A stretch of DNA of 64,000 nt from Hyphomicrobiaceae bacterium (GCA_025359185.1 JANYHF010000064.1:1-64000), one strand, 5' to 3'; positions 45,327 to 56,008 are shown, counted from the first letter of the stretch. Translations and numbers: made by a program. The notes: generated by a model from the sequence alone, not told the origin.

Positions 45327-46655
45327 ATGGCCCCTGTTCCGACGAGCGTCGCAGCCGACACCAGTTTGCCGACCTATATCGACACGGTCGTCATTGGCGG
45401 CGGCATCATCGGCGCGGCGACGGCCTATTTCCTGGCCGAGCGCGGTGTGTCGGTCGCCCTGTGCGAAAAAAGTGAGATCGCCTGCGAGCAATCCAGCCGC
45501 AACTGGGGCTGGTGCCGGCAGATGGGCCGCGACCCGCGCGAGATCCCGCTGATCCAGGAAAGCCTGAAGCTGTGGCGCACCATAGACGCCCGGCTCGGCG
45601 AAGCTACGGGTTTTACCCAATGCGGCATTCTCTATGCCTGCCAGACCGAGGCTGAGATCGCCGCCAGAGCCGCGTTTCTGGAGCACGCCAAGCCGTATCA
45701 GCTCGATACGCGGCTTGTGTCTGGTGCCGAAGCGGAACGGCTGCAACCAGGATGCACTTGTACCTGGATCGGTGGACTTTACACCGAGAGCGATGGCCGG
45801 GCCGAACCGCAGCTGGCCGCGCCCGCCTTCGCACGGGCGGCCAAGCGCCGTGGCGTCACCATCCATCTCAAATGCGCGGTGCGCGGTATCGAGACCAGCG
45901 CGGGCCGGGTGTCGGGTGTGGTGACGGAGCGCGGGAGCATCCGCTGCAACAGCGTCGTGCTTGCCGGCGGAGCCTGGTCGCGGCTGTTTTGCGGGCCGCT
46001 GGGCATCGCGTTGCCGCAGCTGGGCGTGGTCAATTCGGTGCTGCGGACAGCTCCCGTCGAGACGGGCATGACGCGCTCGATGTCGGGTGGCAAGTTCGCA
46101 GTGCGGCAGCGGCAGGATGGCGGCTACACGGTCGCGCACCGGCATCTGAGCGTGGCCGATATCGTGCCCGACAGTTTCCGGCTGTTCTTCAAGTTCCTGC
46201 CCGCACTGAAACTCGACTGGCGCGGTCTGCGGCTTCGATTTGGCCGCCGGTTCTTCGAAGACATGAGCCTTGCCCGCGATTGGCAGTTGGATCAGACAAG
46301 CCCTTTCGAGATCGTCCGCGTTCTCGATCCCGCCCCTGTGGTCTCGATCCTGCGCGAGGCTTTGGCCTCGCTGAAAAGCTACTTTCCGCGCTTTGGCGAT
46401 GCCCGGGTGGTGGAACAATGGGCCGGGCTGATCGATGCGACGCCCGATGCGCTGCCCGTCATAGGAGAGGTCGAGCGCTTGCCAGGATTTTTTCTCGCAA
46501 CCGGATTTTCGGGCCATGGTTTCGGCATCGGTCCTGGCGCCGGCCGCCTGATGGCTGATCTCGTGACGGGCGCCCGGCCCATCGTCGATCCGCACCCCTT
46601 CCGCTATTCGCGGTTCATCGACGGCAGCCGACTGGTGCCTCTCTCCGGGCTGTAG
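45327..46655 (+). CDS. FAD-dependent oxidoreductase (D-amino acid oxidase/DadA-like)
   Basis: DTVVIGGGIIGAATAYFLAERGVSVALCEK; GFGIGPGAGRLMADLVTG. Confidence 0.9.
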   Translation: MAPVPTSVAADTSLPTYIDTVVIGGGIIGAATAYFLAERGVSVALCEKSEIACEQSSRNWGWCRQMGRDPREIPLIQESLKLWRTIDARLGEATGFTQCGILYACQTEAEIAARAAFLEHAKPYQLDTRLVSGAEAERLQPGCTCTWIGGLYTESDGRAEPQLAAPAFARAAKRRGVTIHLKCAVRGIETSAGRVSGVVTERGSIRCNSVVLAGGAWSRLFCGPLGIALPQLGVVNSVLRTAPVETGMTRSMSGGKFAVRQRQDGGYTVAHRHLSVADIVPDSFRLFFKFLPALKLDWRGLRLRFGRRFFEDMSLARDWQLDQTSPFEIVRVLDPAPVVSILREALASLKSYFPRFGDARVVEQWAGLIDATPDALPVIGEVERLPGFFLATGFSGHGFGIGPGAGRLMADLVTGARPIVDPHPFRYSRFIDGSRLVPLSGL

Positions 46656-46735
46656 GCAAATCGCAAAAACGCCATAAGCTTTAACGGCCGGGCCATATTT
46701 TTGCTCGAAACGCAAGCTATCCCTGACATCAGCGG

Positions 46736-47218
46736 GTGAATTGGCTGTGGACAGGTTTACCGGTCCAGAAACTCAAGGTCGATGGCATGGGTATCGGTCA
46801 GGACGCGATGACGGCGGTTTCGGCGGCGCCAGCTTGGGCGCTCAGCGGGTTCAACGCGAATGTCGCCCAGAAACTGGCCTTTCAGTTCTGGCGCGGCGTG
46901 TCCGGCCGGCGCTACGTGCACACAATTTACGATCTCGTCACCTGCCCGCGGCTTCCGGCCTGCACCTATGTGCTGGTGCGCCGTGACGCCTCAGGCAAGC
47001 GCCATCCGCTCCGCATCGGCACCGTGTCGGCGCAGGCGTGGTCGTTGAATCTGGCCGAGATCCGGCATCGCGCAGCTCAGCTCGGCGCCAACGAAGTGCA
47101 CGCGCATCTTATCGCCAGTGATGCCGCCACGCGCTCGCGCATTGCGGCCGATTTGCAGGCTGGGCAGTTCGCAGAACTGGCGGCTGAGCCGGGCGAGCGC
47201 CCCGCCCAGATGTGCTGA
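46736..47218 (+). CDS. Hypothetical protein
   Basis: Coherent ORF followed by a terminator; start may be ATG 46787. Confidence 0.6.
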   Translation: MNWLWTGLPVQKLKVDGMGIGQDAMTAVSAAPAWALSGFNANVAQKLAFQFWRGVSGRRYVHTIYDLVTCPRLPACTYVLVRRDASGKRHPLRIGTVSAQAWSLNLAEIRHRAAQLGANEVHAHLIASDAATRSRIAADLQAGQFAELAAEPGERPAQMC

Positions 47219-47246
47219 TTTGTTTGCTGCCAATCTGCTGCAGATA

Positions 47247-47285
47247 CAAAAGGGCGCCCCGTGAGGGTCGCCCTTTGGTGTTTTT
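47247..47285 (+). terminator. Rho-independent terminator
   Basis: AAAGGGCGCCCC GTGA GGGTCGCCCTTT followed by ggtgttttta. Confidence 0.85.
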
Positions 47286-47296
47286 ATCACTCCAGA

Positions 47297-47839
47297 TCAG
47301 TTCGACTGCACCGAGCAAACATCGAAGGTCGCTTCGGGGCCGCCAACGCCGGGCTGCGTGCCATCGACGGCGACATTGTCACCTTCGGCGGGAGGAGCGC
47401 TGGACGACGTGCCGGCGCTGCTGCTTGAGCTCGACGAACTTGAGCGCGACGAGCTGCTGCTGCCACCGGCTGGCGCGGACGGCGCAGCGGCGCTTTCCAG
47501 AACGGCGGGCGATGCTGGCCGCAGAACTTGAACCGTGTAGCTGGCGCCAACAACTGGCACCCAGCTGCAGGTGGGATTGCCGCCGACCCAGATTGCCGTA
47601 TCGCAAATCGTCGTGTTCTGGTCGTCGATGACCTGCATCGTCAGGCCGGACGCATCGGTCACGAGCGAGAACTTGGCCAGGTCGGCGTTGTCGATGACGG
47701 GATTGAAAGATTGGATGCCACCGACGGCGATGGAGCCGCTGTTGCAGCCTTCCGTCGCAAAGGCCGCCTCGGGAACGGACGCAGCCACGACACTCACAAT
47801 TGCGATCCCCGCAAGGATCCTGCTCTTGGCACGCAACAT
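47297..47839 (-). CDS. Secreted protein with Ser-rich low-complexity segment
   Basis: Signal peptide MLRAKSRILAGIAIVSVVAASVPEAAFA; SSSSSRSSSSSSSSSAGTSSSAPP tract. Confidence 0.7.
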   Translation of the reverse strand: MLRAKSRILAGIAIVSVVAASVPEAAFATEGCNSGSIAVGGIQSFNPVIDNADLAKFSLVTDASGLTMQVIDDQNTTICDTAIWVGGNPTCSWVPVVGASYTVQVLRPASPAVLESAAAPSAPAGGSSSSSRSSSSSSSSSAGTSSSAPPAEGDNVAVDGTQPGVGGPEATFDVCSVQSN

Positions 47840-48016
47840 TGCCACCTCCACTGAATTTCGTCTCTGAGAATAATCTACTCCAGAGGCGCAAAGGCTTCGT
47901 TGCTGGATCAATTACAATTTTATCTGCTGCACGAAATACTTGGATTTTCAGATTAATCTGGCGATCCCAATAAGATTAGAATCAGACTCCGTCTTCTTAC
48001 TTCGAAATGCGAAAGA

Positions 48017-48082
48017 GGCCGGTGGGTGATCTACCCGCCGGCCCCTGAAGTTGAACCGCAGCACCTTGAAGGCGCTGCGGTT
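48017..48082 (-). terminator. Two tandem hairpins downstream of the TadG-like gene (possible terminator)
   Basis: AACCGCAGC/GCTGCGGTT (48054-48082) and GGCCGGTGGGT/ACCCGCCGGCC (48017-48043); no clear T run. Confidence 0.5.
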
Positions 48083-48099
48083 ATTAGTCAGCTCAAACC

Positions 48100-49962
48100 C
48101 TAATTCGTCAGGCGCACCTTGCTGGTGCCGATACCGGCAAGGGTTGCAACTTTGCCACCGATGCTCCTGAAGGCGAACCGCAGACCGAACGTGGAGCTTA
48201 CGGCGCTAGCTACGTCGTAGTAGTGGACACTGATGGCAGCGCTGGGCGAAGAGGCGCAGGCCGCAAGCAGATCCTTAGCCGTCTGGTTTCCAAGTTCGAC
48301 GCCCACCGTGAAGACTTCCACGCCAGCCGCCTTCATATTCGTGCACAGCTGTGCCGCTTGATCCCTGGACAGTCCGTTAGCACTGGCGCCACCTTCGCCG
48401 ACCTGGCTGTAGTTGGAGGCGTAGTGCACGTTGTAGTCACCGTCCGTCATGATCACGACAGCCTTCAGAAGTGTAGCATCGTCCCTCGGCTTTGGCGCAC
48501 TTGCCGCTGGCCAGAAATCTGCCCAGGCCGCAGAGACCGTATACCAACCCCAGGCCGTTCCGATGTGACCAGCCGTACCGCCAGCAGGCACCAGGGAGTC
48601 GATGGCCGCAGTCAGGTCCGCTTTGTTCGACGTCAGCGGTGTCAAGGCGACAGCGGGTGCTGGGCAATTGGTGCTGGCGGCGCTCGATGTCATGAAGGCA
48701 TGGAACAGCTGGGTCGAGGGAGGCGCGTCATCGTAAGCGTGGCCAGTCGTAGACATACGTTCGGCCATGCAGCTTGTGAGGAAGGTTGTGCGTGTGCAGG
48801 TCGCCGCAACCGTTTCGGTATGGCAGGTCGTTGCGAACCGGCTGCACGAGATGCCGCCTGTACCGCCGCTGCTGCCATAGCTGCTGCCACCAGCGACACG
48901 GGCACCTGCCCCAGCGCCGGCCGCGTTATGGCCCCAGCCGCCGTGATCATCATCGCCACCTTCACCCTCATCTCCGCCATGGCCCCCATGACCATGACCA
49001 TGACCATGACCATGACCGCGACCGCTGCGATCGCGGCCACTCCGGTCGTAACCGTCGGCGTCATAGCCGTCGTGGTCATAACCATCGTGGTCGTAGCCGT
49101 CGTGGTCGAACCCGTCATGGTCGTAACCATCGTGGTCATAACCCTCGTGATCGAAGCCGCTGCTGTCGTAGCCGGTCCATGCCAGGCAGTGGGCCGGATC
49201 GGGGACGCAGACTTCGGTGTCACGGGTGCAGGCATAGGTCGCGGCGGTCGAACCCGAAACGCCCGTTGCGGCCGGAGCGTAGGTGCCGGCGTTCACGTAT
49301 TCGGAGAACGGCACGATGCTGACGCGAACCGAGCGGGCACCATTGCCGGTAGCGGGCATCAGAATGTCGAGCAGATCCTTAGCGGCAAGTTTCGCAGTGA
49401 CGAGCTTGCTGTTCTGATTCATCGAACCGGTCACATCCATCACCAGCGAGAGTTCGACGTCCTTGCCGCCACCTGAGGCTGCGACCGACTTGGCCATGCT
49501 CGAAACCTTGATCGAATTCACGCCCAACAGCGGCATGAAGTTAGCCTTGACGTTCGAGGTCGCTGTCATGGTGACAGTCCCAAGCGCGTCAGCCTTCACT
49601 TCCTTGATCGAAGCCTGCAAATTCCTAGGCAGGTATTTCTGGAAGCAAGCAGTCGACGCCGTGCTGGCTTCAGCCATCGCCGTGGACATCTGATTGGCGC
49701 TGTCGAAAGAGCGGCCGCCCATCAGGCTGCACGCATCGAGCGCCCGGTTAAGCTGGGCTTTGACCAAGTAGGCGCGGCCGTAGTCCGTCGCCATGCCAAC
49801 AACCGCAACTGTCGGCAACATCGCCAACGCAAAGACCATGCCCATATTGCCGGAGTCATTCTTCCGGAACGATGCGCTGCCGGCTTGCGATGACCGGTTG
49901 CGCTTTGTATCTGCAGACCCCTTCAAGGTCCGCCCCAGTTCGCAAAGCATGTTTGCCTCCAT
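48100..49962 (-). CDS. TadG-like pilus-associated protein with vWA domain and DHDGY-repeat/His-Gly-rich insert
   Basis: GNMGMVFALAMLPTVAVVGMATDYGRAYLVKAQLNRALDAC TadG-type N-terminus; vWA MIDAS-like LVMDVTGSMNQNS; start among internal Mets. Confidence 0.82.
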   Translation of the reverse strand: MEANMLCELGRTLKGSADTKRNRSSQAGSASFRKNDSGNMGMVFALAMLPTVAVVGMATDYGRAYLVKAQLNRALDACSLMGGRSFDSANQMSTAMAEASTASTACFQKYLPRNLQASIKEVKADALGTVTMTATSNVKANFMPLLGVNSIKVSSMAKSVAASGGGKDVELSLVMDVTGSMNQNSKLVTAKLAAKDLLDILMPATGNGARSVRVSIVPFSEYVNAGTYAPAATGVSGSTAATYACTRDTEVCVPDPAHCLAWTGYDSSGFDHEGYDHDGYDHDGFDHDGYDHDGYDHDGYDADGYDRSGRDRSGRGHGHGHGHGHGGHGGDEGEGGDDDHGGWGHNAAGAGAGARVAGGSSYGSSGGTGGISCSRFATTCHTETVAATCTRTTFLTSCMAERMSTTGHAYDDAPPSTQLFHAFMTSSAASTNCPAPAVALTPLTSNKADLTAAIDSLVPAGGTAGHIGTAWGWYTVSAAWADFWPAASAPKPRDDATLLKAVVIMTDGDYNVHYASNYSQVGEGGASANGLSRDQAAQLCTNMKAAGVEVFTVGVELGNQTAKDLLAACASSPSAAISVHYYDVASAVSSTFGLRFAFRSIGGKVATLAGIGTSKVRLTN

Positions 49963-50263
49963 TATTGCGATTACTGTCCACAATGCCTGGAGACTGTTGA
50001 CAAAACCGAATAAGGATTGCTGCAATTTGAATGATTTGCGGATTAAATGCTCAAAATCGCAATTAAGTTGTTGCTGATCACCTTCCACGGTCTCTCAAAT
50101 TTTAGACAAATGCTTGTGCACGGCCTGACACGGCCGCGACCGCGTGCCATTTGCGCCCGAGGGGGCGGATGGCTATAGACGCCCCATGAGCCCGCGCTAA
50201 GGGTGCCCTCGCCACCGACAGCGCCGCGGACAGCCGCACCATGACAACGCACCGAGGACACCG

Positions 50264-51661
50264 ATGACCACCACCGATTACAAAGTCGCCGATATCAAAC
50301 TCGCGGAGTTCGGCCGCAAGGAAATCGCTATTGCCGAGACCGAAATGCCGGGCCTGATGGCCATGCGGGCCGAATACGGCAAGGAGCAGCCCCTGAAGGG
50401 CGCACGCATCGCCGGCAGCCTGCATATGACCATTCAAACGGCGGTTCTCATCGAAACGCTGAAAGTCCTGGGCGCTGATGTGCGCTGGGCCTCCTGCAAC
50501 ATCTTCTCAACGCAGGACCACGCGGCTGCTGCCATCGCCGCCGCTGGCACGCCGGTTTTCGCCATCAAGGGCGAGAGCCTCGCCGACTATTGGGACTATT
50601 CGGACAAGATTTTCCACTTCGGCAACGGCCAGACCGCCAACATGATCCTCGACGATGGCGGCGACGCCACGGCCTACATCCTCTTGGGCGCCAAGGCCGA
50701 GAAGGACATTTCCGTCCTGTCGAAGCCCGCGAACGAGGAAGAAGAGTACTTCTTTGCAACGATCAAGAAGCGCATCGCGGCGAGCCCCGGCTGGTTCGCT
50801 AAGGCCAAGGAAGAGATCAAGGGCGTGTCCGAGGAAACCACAACCGGCGTGCATCGTCTTTATATGATGCAATCCAAGGGCGAGTTGCCCTTTCCGGCCA
50901 TCAACGTCAACGACTCGGTCACCAAGTCCAAGTTCGACAACCTTTATGGCTGCCGCGAAAGCCTCGTGGACGCCATCCGCCGTGCGACCGACGTGATGCT
51001 GGCCGGCAAGGTGGCTGTGGTCGCCGGCTTTGGCGACGTCGGCAAGGGCTCGGCCGCCAGCCTCAAGCATGGTGGCGCCCGCGTGCTCGTCACCGAGGTC
51101 GATCCGATCTGCGCCTTGCAGGCGGCGATGGAGGGCTACGAAGTCGTGACCATGGAGGACGCCGCCCCGCGCGCCGACATTTTCGTCACCGCGACAGGCA
51201 ACAAGGACGTGATCACCATCGAGCATATGCGTGAGATGAAGGATCGCGCCATCGTCTGCAACATTGGCCACTTTGACGCCGAAGTGCAGGTACAGGCGCT
51301 GCGCAACTATAAGTGGCACAACGTCAAGCCGCAGGTCGATGAGATCGAATTCCCGAACGGCCGCCGGATGCTGCTGCTGGCCGAAGGCCGACTGGTCAAC
51401 CTCGGTTGCGCGACCGGACATCCGAGTTTCGTCATGTCCGCGTCGTTCACCAACCAGACGTTGGCCCAGATCGAATTGTGGAAGCACGGCGCCAAATACG
51501 AGAACAAGGTCTACACGCTGCCCAAGCACCTCGACGAAAAGGTCGCCGCGCTGCATCTGGCCAAGCTCGGTGTGAAGCTCACCAAGCTCAACAAGGACCA
51601 GGCCGACTATATCGGCGTCACGCCGCAAGGCCCGTTCAAGCCGGATCATTACCGGTATTAG
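50264..51661 (+). CDS. ahcY: S-adenosylhomocysteine hydrolase
   Basis: [73 protein letters not shown]-terminal FKPDHYRY. Confidence 0.98.
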   Translation: MTTTDYKVADIKLAEFGRKEIAIAETEMPGLMAMRAEYGKEQPLKGARIAGSLHMTIQTAVLIETLKVLGADVRWASCNIFSTQDHAAAAIAAAGTPVFAIKGESLADYWDYSDKIFHFGNGQTANMILDDGGDATAYILLGAKAEKDISVLSKPANEEEEYFFATIKKRIAASPGWFAKAKEEIKGVSEETTTGVHRLYMMQSKGELPFPAINVNDSVTKSKFDNLYGCRESLVDAIRRATDVMLAGKVAVVAGFGDVGKGSAASLKHGGARVLVTEVDPICALQAAMEGYEVVTMEDAAPRADIFVTATGNKDVITIEHMREMKDRAIVCNIGHFDAEVQVQALRNYKWHNVKPQVDEIEFPNGRRMLLLAEGRLVNLGCATGHPSFVMSASFTNQTLAQIELWKHGAKYENKVYTLPKHLDEKVAALHLAKLGVKLTKLNKDQADYIGVTPQGPFKPDHYRY

Positions 51662-51935
51662 GTTCAATGACCGTAGGTCATTGCACAGATTCACCAACGT
51701 TGCCGCGGCGCGGTCAAGGACCGCTTCACTGGATCAACAGTATCTTACGCGGACTTTGACTGCCCCGCGCCCTGATGCGCTGTTGAGCAATGCCGCAAGC
51801 CTGGCTCGACGGCGACCAGGCCTGTGATGTTGGCATATCTGGCCTCAGCCGCGCCACTCGACCATACTGGCGAGATGATTCGGCCGCCAGTCAGCGCGCC
51901 CAAAATGTGCATTCACCACAAGGCGATGCTTAACA

Positions 51936-54419
51936 ATGCCATTGGCGAGGCTGAAAGCAGCGATTGATCCCAAAACGGCGGCTCCGGCGGCCTTGGCGGT
52001 GGCGCTGGCTGGTGGCCTTGGTCTCATCGTGACCCTTGATGTTACCCCGGCTTCCTCTCATGGGCTGCCAGGATCGTTGCTGCTGGCCGCTTTCGGGCTG
52101 GTAGCGGCGGGCACTGCGGGCGTCTTGGCCGCACGCTTTTATCGCAAGGCCTTGGTGGCCCAGGATCGCATCAAGGCCCTGGAAGCAGAACTCGCTGCCA
52201 GCCGGCAGCGCCTCGACGCGGCCCAGACGGTTGGCAGCAGCGACACCGAAACCATCCTCTATTGGGACCAAAACCAAACCCCGCACCTGTTGCGCGCAGG
52301 GATTGAACCACACCTGGGAGTGCCCGCTGATGCCGGCGCGCTCTTGCGTTCGCAATCCTGGCTTGAACCTGCTGCGGCTCTGCAACTGCGCACCGCCATC
52401 GACCGGCTAACCGGCGAGGGCAAAGCTTTCGCGCATAGCGTTACAACGTTGGCGGGCGGCACCCTGGAGATTTCCGGCCATACCCGTGGCGCCTATGCGG
52501 TGCTGCGCATCGCCGACCAATCGGCCCAGCGTCACGCGCTCAAAGACAAGGAAGAGCGCGGCGCCCGCATTGCCAAAGATGCCCAGCTCACCCGCGCCCT
52601 GTTCGAGGCGCTGCCCGTCCCCGTCTGGTTCCGCTCAGCCGATGGCCGCATCGATTGGGCCAACTCGGCCTATGTGCGCGCTGTCGATGGGTTTTCCCGC
52701 GAAGATGTGCGCACGCGCCAGATTGAACTCCTGGAGACGCGCCAGCGCTCATCGGTGGTCGCCTCACTCACTGCCGGCCGCATCTATCGCGAGCGCGTGC
52801 ATGTGTTTGTCGGCGGCGAGCGCCGCTCCTATGACCTTGTGGCGGTGCCGCTCGACGGTGCCGCCGCGCTGATTGCCAATGACGCTGCGGCGCTTGAAAC
52901 CGCTCAAGGCGAACTCACCCGCCAGATCGCCGCCCATGACCGCACCCTCGACCGTGTTGCGACGGCCGTCGCCAATTTCGGCCCGGACCAGCGCCTCGCC
53001 TATTGCAACGAAGCCTACCGCCAGCTCTGGAAGCTCGATCCCGAATGGTTGAAGTCGAGTCCCAAGGATGGCGAGATCCTCGACCGCCTGCGCGAGCGCC
53101 GTCAGCTGCCGGAAGAGGCCGACTACAAGAAATGGAAGACGGCGCTGCTGGAAAGCTATTCCTCAACCAAGGGCAAGGAAGTTTGGTGGTATCTGCCCGG
53201 CGGCCGTTCCGTGCACGTCACCATCGAGCAGCGCCCTGATGGCGGCGTCGGCTATTTCTTCGACGATGCGACCGAGAAGCTGGCGCTGGAAAGCCGCTAT
53301 CACACTGCGATGCGCACCCAGCGCGGCACGCTCGATACCTTGCGCGAGGGCGTCGCCGTGTTTGCCACGGATGGCCGGCTCAGCCTCTACAATCCCTCTT
53401 TCGCGCGGCTCTGGCGGCTCAACCCCAATGATCTCGCCCGCGAACCGCATATCGACGAGGTCGTGCGCCATTGCAGCGTGCTGTACGAGGACGACGTGGC
53501 GTGGGCCAACGTCAAGCGCGCAGTGACAACCAACACCGGTCTGCGCCAACGCCTGCAAGGCATGATGGAGCGGCCCGATCTCAGCGTCATCGCCTATGCC
53601 GGCCTGCAGCTGGCCGATGGCGCCATGCTCCTGACCTTCGTCGATGTCACCGACACCGTCCGCGCCGAACGGATGCTGCGCGAGCGCAACGAAGCGCTGG
53701 TGCAGGCTGACCGTCTGAAATCGCAGTTCATCTCTTTGGTTTCGTATGAACTCCGCTCGCCCTTACAAAACATCATCGGCTTCTCGGAGTTCCTCGAAAG
53801 CCCGAAGGTGGGCCCGCTCAACCCCAAGCAGCGCGAATATCTGCACGACATCCACGGCTCCTCACGCACGCTGCTAGCGATCATCAACGACATCCTGGAC
53901 CTGACCACCATTGATGCCGGTGCGCTTGAACTGAAACTCGGCACCGTTCGCGTGGCCAGTGTCATTCAACAGGCTGCGGCCGTGGCCGAGGACCGGATGC
54001 AGCGTGCACGCATCAAACTGCGGACCGAGATCGATCCGTCGGCCTCTGAATTTGCCGGCGATGAGCACAGGGTCAAACAGGTGCTATATAACCTGCTCTC
54101 GAACGCCATCGGGTTTTCCAAAGACGGCGACACGATTTCGATCGCATGCCGCCGTGAGGCCAATGACATCGTGTTTAGCGTCATTGATCAGGGCATCGGC
54201 ATCCCTGCGGAGGAATTGCCGCGCGTGTTCGACCGCTTTGTCAGCCGGTCGCAAGGCTCACGCCATCGCGGCGCTGGGCTTGGCTTGCCGATCGTCAAGC
54301 ACATTGTCGAACTGCATGGAGGGAGCATCGCGCTCGCCTCCGAGAGCGGCAAGGGAACCCGCGTGACGGTTCGCTTCCCCGCCGATATGAAGGCGCTGAG
54401 CCCGCCCAAGTCCACGTAG
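51936..54419 (+). CDS. divL: PAS-domain sensor kinase-like protein with Tyr at the phosphoacceptor position (DivL-like)
   Basis: LVSYELRSPLQNIIGFSEFL (Y in place of H), NLLSNAIGFSKDGD N box, DQGIGIPAEELPRVFDRF and GAGLGLPIVKHIVELHGG. Confidence 0.85.
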   Translation: MPLARLKAAIDPKTAAPAALAVALAGGLGLIVTLDVTPASSHGLPGSLLLAAFGLVAAGTAGVLAARFYRKALVAQDRIKALEAELAASRQRLDAAQTVGSSDTETILYWDQNQTPHLLRAGIEPHLGVPADAGALLRSQSWLEPAAALQLRTAIDRLTGEGKAFAHSVTTLAGGTLEISGHTRGAYAVLRIADQSAQRHALKDKEERGARIAKDAQLTRALFEALPVPVWFRSADGRIDWANSAYVRAVDGFSREDVRTRQIELLETRQRSSVVASLTAGRIYRERVHVFVGGERRSYDLVAVPLDGAAALIANDAAALETAQGELTRQIAAHDRTLDRVATAVANFGPDQRLAYCNEAYRQLWKLDPEWLKSSPKDGEILDRLRERRQLPEEADYKKWKTALLESYSSTKGKEVWWYLPGGRSVHVTIEQRPDGGVGYFFDDATEKLALESRYHTAMRTQRGTLDTLREGVAVFATDGRLSLYNPSFARLWRLNPNDLAREPHIDEVVRHCSVLYEDDVAWANVKRAVTTNTGLRQRLQGMMERPDLSVIAYAGLQLADGAMLLTFVDVTDTVRAERMLRERNEALVQADRLKSQFISLVSYELRSPLQNIIGFSEFLESPKVGPLNPKQREYLHDIHGSSRTLLAIINDILDLTTIDAGALELKLGTVRVASVIQQAAAVAEDRMQRARIKLRTEIDPSASEFAGDEHRVKQVLYNLLSNAIGFSKDGDTISIACRREANDIVFSVIDQGIGIPAEELPRVFDRFVSRSQGSRHRGAGLGLPIVKHIVELHGGSIALASESGKGTRVTVRFPADMKALSPPKST

Positions 54420-54454
54420 TGAAGGGTTGTTAGTCATCGCACGCTGGGCCGATC

Positions 54455-55930
54455 ATGTATGAGTGGAATGCCGGGTTGCTTGATCTTGCCGCCGTGCAGC
54501 GGATGGCCCAATTGCTCGGAGCCTATTCCGGGCGAGGTGATCTCATTCTGCTCGAAGGCGATCTCGGCACCGGCAAAACAACCTTTGCCCGCGCCCTAAT
54601 CACCGCCATGGCGCAAAATCCCGAGCTGGAGGTGCCAAGCCCGACATTTTCGCTGGTACAGAGCTACGTGACGCCGCGCGGTGTGGTGCATCACTTCGAT
54701 CTCTACCGGCTCAGCGGCGCGGCGGACGTTCGCGAAATTGGTTTTGAAGATGCGCAAGCCGATGGCCTCGCTCTGGTCGAATGGCCGGATCGCGCGACCG
54801 GCCTGCTGTCGCACGACAAACTGCGCGTTGTCCTGTCAGATGCTCCCGATCCTCGCCACCGGGCGATGCGGCTGGTCGGCGATGGCAATTGGGGTGAACG
54901 TCTGCATCACGTCCAAACGGTTGCAGCCTTCCTCGCTGCCAGCGGCTGGGGAGAGGCCAGCATTCAGCATCTCGCCGGTGATGCCTCCCGCCGCTCGTAT
55001 GCCCGTCTGACGATTCCGGGACGCACTTGCCTGCTGATGGACAGTCCGCCGCTGCCCGATGGGCCGCCCGTGAAAGACGGCAAGCCCTACTGGGTCCTCG
55101 CCCGCTCGGCCCGCGATGTCAGCGCCTTTGTCGCTGTCGATGCAGCCTTGCGCGGCTACGGCCTGTCGGCACCGGACATATTCGCGCAGGACTTGGACGC
55201 GGGCCTGCTGCTGGTGGAAGACTTCGGCGATTTGGATTTCGCTGCTGCCATGCGCGCTGGGCACTCGATACGAAAACTCTATGGCGCCGCCGCCGAGGTG
55301 CTGGCCGATCTTGCCAGCCGCCCGGTGCCCGGGAGCTTGCCCGTCTTCGATCTCGAACCGCTGCAGATGGAAGCACGCCTGCTGCTGGATTGGTATTGGC
55401 CGCATGTGACCGGCACCTTGCCGTCCGCGTCGGCGCAAACTGAATTCGAGGCCCTCTGGCACGACTTACTTGAACCGCTGACCCGGACGCCGAAATCCTG
55501 GGTGTTGCGCGACATGCATTCGCCGAACCTGTTCTGGCTGGTGAACCGCAGCGGCCCGGCACGGGTCGGCCTGATCGACTTCCAAGACGCGCTGGCAGGC
55601 CACAGCGCTTATGATTTGGCGGCATTGCTGCAAGACGCACGGCTCGATGTGCCCGAGGCCATCGAAGCAGAGCTTCTAGGCGTGTACACCGCAGCGCGCC
55701 GCAGCACAGAGCCGACTTTTGACGGGGCCCACTTCCGTTCCGCTTACGCGATTTTTGCAGCGCAGCGGGCCACCAAACTGCTCGGCATCTTCGTGCGGCT
55801 GGCCAAACGCGATGGCAAACCGGGCTACCTCGCCCATCTGCCGCGCATCCACCGCTACTTGCAGCGCAGCCTGGCGCACGATGCCCTCGCCGATTTGCGC
55901 CAATGGTACCGCCAGCATCTCCCCAGCTGA
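54455..55930 (+). CDS. Fused TsaE (t6A ATPase) and aminoglycoside-phosphotransferase-like sugar kinase (AmgK-like)
   Basis: LLEGDLGTGKTTFARALI...VPSPTFSLVQSY...HFDLYRLSG (TsaE), then ...SWVLRDMHSPNLFWL...VGLIDFQDALAGHSAYDLAALLQDAR (APH). Confidence 0.9.
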   Translation: MYEWNAGLLDLAAVQRMAQLLGAYSGRGDLILLEGDLGTGKTTFARALITAMAQNPELEVPSPTFSLVQSYVTPRGVVHHFDLYRLSGAADVREIGFEDAQADGLALVEWPDRATGLLSHDKLRVVLSDAPDPRHRAMRLVGDGNWGERLHHVQTVAAFLAASGWGEASIQHLAGDASRRSYARLTIPGRTCLLMDSPPLPDGPPVKDGKPYWVLARSARDVSAFVAVDAALRGYGLSAPDIFAQDLDAGLLLVEDFGDLDFAAAMRAGHSIRKLYGAAAEVLADLASRPVPGSLPVFDLEPLQMEARLLLDWYWPHVTGTLPSASAQTEFEALWHDLLEPLTRTPKSWVLRDMHSPNLFWLVNRSGPARVGLIDFQDALAGHSAYDLAALLQDARLDVPEAIEAELLGVYTAARRSTEPTFDGAHFRSAYAIFAAQRATKLLGIFVRLAKRDGKPGYLAHLPRIHRYLQRSLAHDALADLRQWYRQHLPS

Positions 55931-56008
55931 TGGTGCCATACACTCGACTTTTGTGGCCATGGGTGGAAAGTAGAAGCAAGGTGTGGACGGCGACGGAGAT
56001 TGAGGCGA

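Noticed and set aside
45219-46715. 498-aa minus-strand ORF opposite the FAD oxidoreductase
   Set aside because: Shadow ORF; the + strand has a clear Rossmann motif and family signature.
49040-49160. Regular 15-bp repeats as a CRISPR array
   Set aside because: No spacers; the repeats are contiguous, in frame and encode DHDGY.
50190-50263. SAH/SAM riboswitch upstream of ahcY
   Set aside because: No recognisable riboswitch core could be identified by eye; an Infernal search would be needed.
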